NCBI GenBank assembly: GCA_031274115.1
Contig: JAISQP010000120.1
Location: forward strand, 1-7,782
Length of the DNA stretch: 7,782 nucleotides
Source: Synergistaceae bacterium
GTDB taxonomy: Bacteria > Synergistota > Synergistia > Synergistales > Synergistaceae
Direction: 5' to 3'
Shown: positions 1 through 7,782 of the stretch, in pieces
Layout of the letters: every line of letters starts with the position of its first letter
How positions within the stretch are numbered: position 1 is the stretch's first letter
Made by a program: the position numbers and the translations under genes
Notes under the pieces: model-generated
Database searches by the model: none
What the model was told of the DNA's origin: nothing
Seen by the model: only the letters and a program-made list of their open reading frames with translations

Positions 1-407
1 CATTTCTGCGGCATCCTCGCAAAAGCCTTGTCCCTCATGCTGCGGCCTCTCCAGTACGGAATGACCCGCTCGCGATATATATCGATGTCCTCCGCGTCCA
101 CTGAATAGCTCTGCATCTCCCGCGAGTTCAGAATCTCCAGATCCTCTATAGAGTGGCACGTGAGCTCGGGGAAGGAGGAAACGGCTTTGGGACGCGGCCC
201 GCGCTCGCCGACAATGAGTTCATCCGGGCCGATATAGATCGTCTTCCTCTCGCAGATGTACTTGAAGTTCATCCCCCGAAGCACAGGAGTGGCAAACTTT
301 CCGTCGTTCTTCTCGTAAAACTCGGTCTCCAGCAGCGCTCTCTCTGCGGAAAAACTCGGGCGCGTCTCGAAACTCTCCCTGCGCAGTCTCTCAATTCTCT
401 CGTTCAC
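1..407 (-). CDS. Glycyl radical enzyme, trans-4-hydroxy-L-proline dehydratase-like (N-terminal part, runs off the window)
   Basis: The first 135 residues of a pyruvate-formate-lyase-type glycyl radical enzyme are present. The order of motifs (RLRRES, SAERALLETEFY, ELIVGERG, a FPEL/CHSIEDLEIL stretch, then IPYWRGRSMRDK) closely follows the N-terminus of the HypD-type hydroxyproline dehydratases and their glycerol-dehydratase-like relatives. Those enzymes remove water by radical chemistry in the cytoplasm and need an activating radical-SAM partner. The catalytic Cys/Glu and the glycyl radical loop lie beyond the window, so the substrate is inferred from N-terminal likeness only. The start is GTG at 407: the ATG overlapping it (409-407) is followed at once by TGA, and an AAGGAGG ribosome site (416-422) sits 8 nt upstream of the GTG. 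A promoter and tandem repeats lie just upstream. An amino-acid fermenter would use such an enzyme to feed hydroxyproline into proline reduction. I am sure of the superfamily and less sure of the substrate. Confidence 0.82.
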   Translation of the reverse strand, partial: MNERIERLRRESFETRPSFSAERALLETEFYEKNDGKFATPVLRGMNFKYICERKTIYIGPDELIVGERGPRPKAVSSFPELTCHSIEDLEILNSREMQSYSVDAEDIDIYRERVIPYWRGRSMRDKAFARMPQK

Positions 408-458
408 ATCAAACGCCTCCTTCTCACAAAAGGATAAAGGTGAATGCTATACATGGCG

Positions 459-476
459 TACATAACATACATAACA
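459..476. repeat. Perfect 9-bp tandem repeat TACATAACA x2, operator candidate
   Basis: Two adjacent identical copies of TACATAACA (459-467, 468-476) cover the predicted transcription start of the glycyl radical enzyme. A related TATACATGG lies nearby at 448-456. Direct half-sites at a start site are where a repressor could sit, but no regulator gene is visible in the window, so the role is inference. Confidence 0.35.
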
Positions 477-481
477 CTATA

Positions 482-510
482 AGTATCATCCATATGTGGG
501 TTGAAGTCAA
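482..510 (-). promoter_or_regulatory. Sigma-70-type promoter for the glycyl radical enzyme
   Basis: On the minus strand TTGACT (510-505) is followed after exactly 17 bp by GATACT (487-482). That is 5/6 and 4/6 of the consensus boxes at ideal spacing. Transcription would start near 475, giving a leader of about 70 nt before the GTG start. An alternative -10, TATAGT (481-476), has a better box but no good -35 at normal distance. Confidence 0.5.
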
Positions 511-533
511 CAAGGACGGACGACAAAGGCAGT
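510..533. repeat. Imperfect 24-bp direct repeat, left copy
   Basis: This segment matches 903-926 at 20 of 24 positions, in the same orientation; the shared core is GACGGACGAC. The adjoining 521-541 also matches 870-890, the 3' arm and T-run of the terminator downstream, at 18 of 21 positions. The two copies bracket the recombinase remnant and the small membrane-peptide gene, as the ends of an old mobile or recombined segment might. Confidence 0.55.
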
Positions 534-552
534 TTTTTTGACGCTGTCTCGA

Positions 553-572
553 CCTGTATTCCCCTGTATTCC
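553..572. repeat. 10-bp tandem duplication inside the recombinase remnant
   Basis: CCTGTATTCC occurs twice in a row (553-562 and 563-572) without a mismatch. A 10-bp unit is not a multiple of three, so one extra copy shifts the recombinase frame on the minus strand. Confidence 0.8.
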
Positions 573-610
573 CGAGGACACGCGGATATAGGCGGCGGTT
601 TTATTCATCG

Positions 611-619
611 TGATATAAT
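611..619 (+). promoter_or_regulatory. Extended -10 promoter element (TGATATAAT)
   Basis: TG, one base, then a perfect TATAAT, the extended -10 form that can work without a good -35; I see no -35 at 16-18 bp. A start near 626 would give the small membrane-peptide gene a leader of about 68 nt. The leader can fold: CCCGG (635-639) pairs with CCGGG (652-656), and a second hairpin covers the ribosome site. The element lies next to the start of the recombinase remnant on the other strand. Confidence 0.45.
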
Positions 620-669
620 CCTCTCGACGGCCTTCCCGGTGTTGCAGGGAGCCGGGCGAGTGAACAGGT

Positions 670-686
670 CTTCCCTCTGAGGGAGG
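670..686 (+). promoter_or_regulatory. Hairpin that sequesters the ribosome binding site
   Basis: CTTCCCT (670-676) can pair with AGGGAGG (680-686) around a 3-nt loop: seven pairs, one of them G-U. The right arm is the Shine-Dalgarno sequence of the small gene starting at 694, so in the folded RNA the ribosome site is hidden. This would hold down translation of the peptide until the structure is opened. The three-base loop is tight, so the structure needs testing. Confidence 0.5.
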
Positions 687-693
687 TGACGCG

Positions 694-834
694 ATGCCGA
701 AAGGCAAAGACAACCTTCCAGATAATAAAGAGGAGCAAGACCACCTCTCCAGGGCTTTGGCTCTTGCTCCTCTGCTTACTGTGTTTCTCCAATTTCTTGA
801 GCTGTTACTCAAGATAATTGGGGTAATCCGGTAA
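694..834 (+). CDS. Small hydrophobic membrane peptide, 46 residues, unknown function
   Basis: An ATG with a strong ribosome site (GGAGG at 682-686, 7 nt upstream) opens a 46-residue frame ending at TAA 832-834. An intrinsic terminator follows 26 nt later. The first 18 residues are polar and charged (MPKGKDNLPDNKEEQDH). Residues about 20-44 are almost all Leu, Ala, Val, Ile and Phe, with one Glu and one Lys, and the last residue is Arg: one membrane-spanning or amphipathic helix. I do not recognise the family. Size, hydrophobicity, the hidden ribosome site, the large hairpin in the message and the private promoter and terminator all recall toxins of type I toxin-antitoxin pairs or small holin-like peptides, but I cannot point to an antisense RNA gene. 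It lies between a recombinase remnant and the TIR operon, flanked by direct repeats, so it may have arrived as accessory DNA. It could also be a non-coding RNA with a chance reading frame. Confidence 0.55.
   Translation: MPKGKDNLPDNKEEQDHLSRALALAPLLTVFLQFLELLLKIIGVIR
729..773. repeat. 12-bp perfect inverted repeat inside the small gene
   Basis: AGAGGAGCAAGA (729-740) and TCTTGCTCCTCT (762-773) are perfect reverse complements 21 nt apart. The stem extends inwards by three more pairs (741-743 with 758-760) if C761 bulges out. No T-run follows, so it is not a terminator. In the RNA it would be a very stable hairpin across codons 12-27 of the small reading frame, unusual for plain coding sequence and suggestive of a structured or processed transcript. 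Confidence 0.85.
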
Positions 835-860
835 CATCTGGAAGAGATTGTAATATCGGG

Positions 861-888
861 CTGCCCTACCGTCAAGGGCAGTCTTTTT
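861..888 (+). terminator. Intrinsic terminator of the small membrane-peptide gene
   Basis: CTGCCCT (861-867), a 7-nt loop and AGGGCAG (875-881) form a perfect 7-bp stem followed by TCTTTTT (882-888). It lies 26 nt past the stop codon of the small gene and separates it from the TIR operon. Confidence 0.85.
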
Positions 889-902
889 GATTGTCTTTTG
901 GC

Positions 903-926
903 ACAAAGACGGACGACCGAGGCATT
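903..926. repeat. Imperfect 24-bp direct repeat, right copy
   Basis: Partner of the 510-533 copy, with mismatches at four positions. It lies between the terminator of the small gene and the promoter region of the TIR gene, so it may mark the right edge of an inserted segment. Confidence 0.55.
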
Positions 927-938
927 GGCGGCAAGTCG

Positions 939-947
939 TGGTAAAAT
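939..947 (+). promoter_or_regulatory. Possible extended -10 promoter of the TIR-DHH operon
   Basis: TG, G, TAAAAT (939-947) lies about 40 bp before the TIR start codon, downstream of the terminator at 861-888. A second TAAAAT (951-956) lies close by. No convincing -35 is seen at normal spacing for either, so this is a weak call resting on position and box sequence. Confidence 0.3.
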
Positions 948-985
948 TACTAAAATCTTTTTTCATTTGACGCAGGAGGATAGCC

Positions 986-2203
986 ATGTCAAATCAGAAA
1001 GTGTCATGCAATGTAATCCCGTGCGGGATCGAGGACGAATCGTTCGTGTTCGTCAGCTACGCCCACATGGACGCGGGAAGGGTGTTCCCGATAATCGAGA
1101 GCCTCGGCGGGAGCGGTTTTTCGATATGGTACGACAAGGGGATAAATATCAGTTCGACGTGGACCGATGAAATCGCCACGGCAATAACGAAATGCAAAAT
1201 TTTTATAGCCTTCATAACGAAGGAGTCGGTCGGTTCCCCGTACGTCCGCTCGGAGATCGAATACGCGCTGAACAACAAAATAAGAATAATCCCCATCTAC
1301 CTCGACGGAATGGAGGTGCTTCCCCCCGGACTCGCGCTCGGACTGAACTCGACCCAGGGCATCACTAACGCGAGGAACTCAGGGGAAATCGCCTCACTGA
1401 TCTGTGAGGCCCTCGACTTTAACAAGGTAGCTCGGAAAGATGAAAGCGTCTCCTCACAGACCGGCGGCAAAAAAAACGACGCTGAAAGACGTGGCGCCAA
1501 AAAATTTCGCCTGGCGATTTCGGCCGCGGCCGTCATAGCGGTCCTCGCGGTCTGGCTGTCGGTTCAAGGCTTGGGGCGAGCCAAGGGAGAAACCTATTCC
1601 ATCTATTCCATCAGCCTCGCGAAAACGGTCTACGCGCCGGCCGAGCAAATCCATATAAACGTATCGGGACTTTCGCAGGGCATGATCGACGACGGCGCGA
1701 TAGTCGGCGTTTGTAAAGCCGGAGCGCCGCACGGGGAATTTGCGTCGAGCGAATTCGTCCGCTACACGGGAGAGGGCGTCAAGCTTTACGCTCCTCTGGA
1801 GGCCGGAAAGTACGAGATTCGGGGATATACCAGCGGCAACGTCCTGGAGGAGGCGACTCTGGCGGCGAGCGTCCCGATTACGGTCGAGGGAAGCGCCGCT
1901 GGAGCGTTCTCTATAGAAATCGACAAACAGGAGTATGTCCCCGGCGAAAACATACGCACAAAGGTGGCCGGCGTCCCGAAATATATGCTCGACGACGGCG
2001 CCATAATGGGCGTTTACGAAGCCGGAGCGCCGCATGACAAATTCAGGACCTATGTGAGTGTCCGCGAAAGAGACTTTGACTCGGTTTTATTGGATGCGCC
2101 GCTAGACGCGGGCTACTACGAGGTAAGAGCGTACGCGAGCTGGAGAATCTGGACGGACGAGACGCTCGTGACAGCGGTGAAGTTCGCCGTCGCAGACCGG
2201 TGA
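986..2203 (+). CDS. Membrane-anchored TIR-domain protein with two tandem extracytoplasmic domains
   Basis: 405 residues. Residues about 19-143 form a bacterial TIR domain: FVFVSYAHMD opens it, IWYDKGI holds the BB-loop region, and SPYVRSEIEYAL carries the likely catalytic Glu90, in the place of the Glu used by NAD-cleaving TIRs. A charged linker follows, then one membrane helix at about 176-196, preceded by RRGAKKFR; the positive-inside rule puts the TIR in the cytoplasm and the C-terminus outside. Residues about 205-300 and 308-403 are two copies of one roughly 95-residue, probably beta-sandwich, domain, about 40% alike by eye and sharing M(I/L)DDGAI(V/M)GV and AGAPH. The ATG has an AGGAGGA ribosome site (974-980) 5 nt upstream. 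Known for the family: TIRs cleave NAD+ or make cyclic ADP-ribose signals in defence. Inferred: the outside domains sense something and control the TIR. The DHH gene follows after 13 bp. NADase activity is not proven by sequence. Confidence 0.85.
   Translation: MSNQKVSCNVIPCGIEDESFVFVSYAHMDAGRVFPIIESLGGSGFSIWYDKGINISSTWTDEIATAITKCKIFIAFITKESVGSPYVRSEIEYALNNKIRIIPIYLDGMEVLPPGLALGLNSTQGITNARNSGEIASLICEALDFNKVARKDESVSSQTGGKKNDAERRGAKKFRLAISAAAVIAVLAVWLSVQGLGRAKGETYSIYSISLAKTVYAPAEQIHINVSGLSQGMIDDGAIVGVCKAGAPHGEFASSEFVRYTGEGVKLYAPLEAGKYEIRGYTSGNVLEEATLAASVPITVEGSAAGAFSIEIDKQEYVPGENIRTKVAGVPKYMLDDGAIMGVYEAGAPHDKFRTYVSVRERDFDSVLLDAPLDAGYYEVRAYASWRIWTDETLVTAVKFAVADR
1688..2037 (+). repeat. Internal duplication in the TIR gene (1688-1734 and 1991-2037)
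   Basis: The two 47-bp cores are 303 bp apart and match at 39 positions. They encode the M-x-DDGAI...AGAPH core of the two extracytoplasmic domains. Nucleotide likeness this high over the core, against weaker likeness elsewhere in the domains, points to a duplicated domain with strong constraint on its core. Confidence 0.75.
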
Positions 2204-2216
2204 ACCGAGAAGCGGG

Positions 2217-3704
2217 ATGAAACTGGGCGATCTCGCGCGATACGGCGGCATAGTGATTCAGTGCCACGATATCCCGGACGCCGACGCGATCGCGAGCGGC
2301 TTCGCGCTCCTGCGTTTTCTGGAATCCCGGGGCGCCGACGCGAGACTCGTCTACAGCGGCGCAGGCAGGGTGACGAAAACGAACCTCACGTGGATGCTCA
2401 AGCTGCTCGATATACCTCTCGAATACGTCGACGAACTCTCCGAGTGCGGATTGCTCGTGACGGTCGATTGCCAGTACGGCGCCGGGAACGTGCGAAAATT
2501 CGGGGCCGGAGAATTTGCGGTCTTGGATCATCACAGGCCGGAGATTCCCGAGGGGCCGATGGTCGTGATACAGCCCGCGCTGGGCAGCTGCTCCACGCTT
2601 GTCTGGAGCTTGATGAGGAGCGAGGGCTTCGACTTCGCCGCGAACCCGGAAGTTTTTACCGCGCTCTACTACGGCCTTTTTACCGATACCAACAGCCTCG
2701 CGGAGATGAGACACCCTCTGGACCGCGATCTGTCCGAATTTATGCCCGTGGACTGGCCGGTGATAAAGAAGCTGAAAAACTCCATGCTCTCCATGGACGA
2801 ACTGGACGTAGTGGCGGAGACCTTGTCCTCGGCGCGGATCATCGAGAATATGGGGCTGCTGAAATCACGCCCGTGCGACCCGAACCTCCTGGGGTTTTCG
2901 AGCGACATCGCGCAGCAGGTCGAGCAGTTCGGAAGCTGCGTCGTTTACTGCGACGTTCCGACCGGGCTCAAGCTTTCGATAAGGAGCGTTGCGCGAGAGA
3001 TCATGGCAAACGAGCTGGCCGCCTTTCTGACCAAGGGCGTCGGATCGGGAGGGGGCGGCATAGAAAAAGCCGGTGGGTATATCAGCGGCGAATCCCTGGC
3101 TAAAGCGTTCCCCGGCGTGACGCCTGACGATTTTCTCCGCTCGCGCGTAGAAAGCTATCAAAATAATTTCGACCTGGTGTACTGCGACGACCATAAAATT
3201 GACTTCGCATCGATGAAGCGCTTTCGCAAACTGCCGATCCCCGTGGGCTGCGCGCGCACTACGGACATGTTCAGCGAGGGCGCTCAGATAAACGTCCGAA
3301 CGCTCGAGGGCGACGTCGATACCGTCGCGTCCTGGGACGTGTACGTCATGATCGGCCCGCAGGGAGAAGCGTACCCAATCAGAAAGGATCGCTACGAGGA
3401 GTCTTACGCCGACTGCGACGCGCCTTACGCCCCTCGTTTTGAATACGAGCCCACGATTACCGAAAAAATTACGGGAGAGAAAAAATCCGTGCTGCCCTTC
3501 GCTCGCCCCTGCGTCGCGAAAGGAGACAAAATAATTCGCGCCTCGAAACTTTTAAAGGACACAAAAGTATTCTCCAAATGGGATTCGGAAAAATATTTCC
3601 ACGGAAGCGCCGGGGATTACATCGCCGCTCCTGAGACTGATTTCAGCGACGTTTACATAATAAATAGAGATATTTTCGAGAAGACGTACCGCGCCGCCGA
3701 CTAG
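2217..3704 (+). CDS. DHH-family phosphoesterase with an extra C-terminal module
   Basis: 495 residues. The N-terminal DHH domain has all its metal-binding motifs: HDIPDADAIASG (His17, Asp21, Asp23), VTVDC (Asp84), the signature DHH (104-106) and LFTDTNS (Asp157). A DHHA1-like substrate domain follows, with LSIRS (253-257) and GSGGGG (276-281) where relatives have a GGGH-type loop; here the His is absent and the segment reads GGGGIEKAGG. Such enzymes use manganese to split phosphodiester bonds in nano-RNA, pAp, cyclic dinucleotides or similar small molecules in the cytoplasm. Residues about 335-495 are extra: two related units, one ending WDVYVMIGPQGEAYPI...RYEESY (373-397), the other GSAGDYI...DVYIINRDIFEKTY (463-491), resembling the PGDYG-type domain. 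The ATG is 13 bp after the TIR stop with only a weak ribosome site, so translation is probably coupled. Inference: it processes or removes a nucleotide made by the TIR. A housekeeping oligoribonuclease role is less likely given its partner. Confidence 0.85.
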   Translation: MKLGDLARYGGIVIQCHDIPDADAIASGFALLRFLESRGADARLVYSGAGRVTKTNLTWMLKLLDIPLEYVDELSECGLLVTVDCQYGAGNVRKFGAGEFAVLDHHRPEIPEGPMVVIQPALGSCSTLVWSLMRSEGFDFAANPEVFTALYYGLFTDTNSLAEMRHPLDRDLSEFMPVDWPVIKKLKNSMLSMDELDVVAETLSSARIIENMGLLKSRPCDPNLLGFSSDIAQQVEQFGSCVVYCDVPTGLKLSIRSVAREIMANELAAFLTKGVGSGGGGIEKAGGYISGESLAKAFPGVTPDDFLRSRVESYQNNFDLVYCDDHKIDFASMKRFRKLPIPVGCARTTDMFSEGAQINVRTLEGDVDTVASWDVYVMIGPQGEAYPIRKDRYEESYADCDAPYAPRFEYEPTITEKITGEKKSVLPFARPCVAKGDKIIRASKLLKDTKVFSKWDSEKYFHGSAGDYIAAPETDFSDVYIINRDIFEKTYRAAD

Positions 3705-3737
3705 CGGATAGCCCCCGGCTTGCCGGGGGCTATCCGC
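3704..3737. terminator. 16-bp perfect hairpin between convergent genes, probable two-way terminator
   Basis: GCGGATAGCCCCCGGC (3704-3719) and its exact reverse complement (3722-3737) are separated by TT. The left arm begins with the last base of the DHH stop codon, and the end of the convergent surface-protein gene is 44 bp further on. Neither strand shows a T-run after the stem, so it is not a textbook intrinsic terminator. It could block converging transcription or protect 3' ends. Positions 3738-3780 hold nothing else I can identify. Confidence 0.6.
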
Positions 3738-3780
3738 GATCTGATCCAAACCGATAAAATTACACTGGCTATTAGCTATT

Positions 3781-7782
<4,002 letters not shown>

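Larger units (their letters stand above)
507..608 (-). pseudogene. Remnant of a serine site-specific recombinase (N-terminus only)
   Basis: A 33-residue reading frame opens MNKTAAYIRVSS, which matches the first beta strand and the catalytic-serine motif (YxRVSS) of resolvase/invertase-family recombinases, including a following Gln. Full proteins are about 180 to over 500 residues, so this is a stub. After residue 15 the frame passes through two tandem copies of a 10-bp unit (553-572). Removing one copy would change the following residues to IQVETASKK, closer to the usual continuation of this family, so the duplication looks like a frameshift. The frame then runs into a 24-bp direct repeat (510-533) and stops. 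A weak ribosome site (GAGAGG, 11 nt upstream) precedes the ATG. It is probably the scar of a departed mobile element. A chance resemblance over so few residues is possible. Confidence 0.5.

Noticed and set aside
153..437. A 94-codon plus-strand frame
   Set aside because: It is antisense to the glycyl radical enzyme, whose minus-strand translation is clearly recognisable; no ribosome site or family match.
729..773. Intrinsic terminator
   Set aside because: The stem is strong but no T-run follows, and a proper terminator lies downstream at 861-888.
507..875. A 122-codon minus-strand frame ending in the recombinase stub
   Set aside because: Residues before the internal Met at 608 look like random translation, and they run antisense to the small gene and its terminator; only the last 33 codons resemble a family.
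1454..2035. A 193-codon minus-strand frame opposite the TIR gene
   Set aside because: Arg-rich shadow translation containing a mirror of the internal duplication; no independent signal.
2043..2714. A 223-codon minus-strand frame across the TIR-DHH junction
   Set aside because: It is antisense to two well-supported genes, has no recognisable domain and reflects the GC-rich codon pattern.
2261..3103. A 280-codon plus-strand frame inside the DHH gene
   Set aside because: It is very rich in Arg, as expected for an off-frame reading of GC-rich coding DNA, and the overlapping frame has all DHH motifs.

Overview
The window looks like a piece of a Synergistota chromosome, an anaerobic diderm lineage that ferments amino acids. 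The strongest clue is the C-terminus of the large surface protein (residues about 1206-1246). It has a Gly/Ser-rich stretch, a Gly-Cys pair, a short hydrophobic segment and an Arg-Lys-Lys cluster, which is the layout of the Synergist-CTERM sorting tail. A hydroxyproline-dehydratase-like glycyl radical enzyme at the left edge fits an amino-acid fermenter. The genus cannot be told from the sequence alone.

Layout. Positions 1-407 (minus) hold the N-terminal third of a glycyl radical dehydratase that starts at GTG, with a promoter at 482-510. Positions 507-930 form a scarred accessory stretch: a broken serine-recombinase start, two imperfect 24-bp direct repeats, and an unrecognised 46-residue membrane-peptide gene (694-834, plus). 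That small gene has a base-paired ribosome site, a strong internal hairpin and its own intrinsic terminator. Positions 986-3704 (plus) are a two-gene operon. Its first gene is a membrane-anchored TIR protein with two tandem extracytoplasmic domains. Its second, 13 bp downstream, is a DHH phosphoesterase with an extra C-terminal module. A 16-bp perfect hairpin at 3704-3737 separates this operon from a convergent gene. Positions 3781-7521 (minus) encode a 1246-residue exported protein with a DUF4198-like head, two right-handed beta-helix blocks rich in GGAI and FxxN motifs like those of chlamydial Pmp proteins, a Gly/Pro linker, Ig-like domains and the Synergist-CTERM tail. Upstream of it the window ends inside a (GCTCT)n tract of at least 23 perfect units.

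How it may work together. The TIR-DHH pair is the best candidate for an undescribed system. A TIR with its putative catalytic Glu is tied to the membrane and joined to an outside-facing domain pair, and is co-transcribed with a phosphodiesterase whose metal-binding motifs are intact. This could be a sense-and-signal module with a built-in signal eraser, in defence or envelope surveillance; the function is inference. The pentamer tract beside a surface-protein gene looks like a phase-variation device, acting either on that gene's promoter region or on a rightward reading frame that enters the tract.
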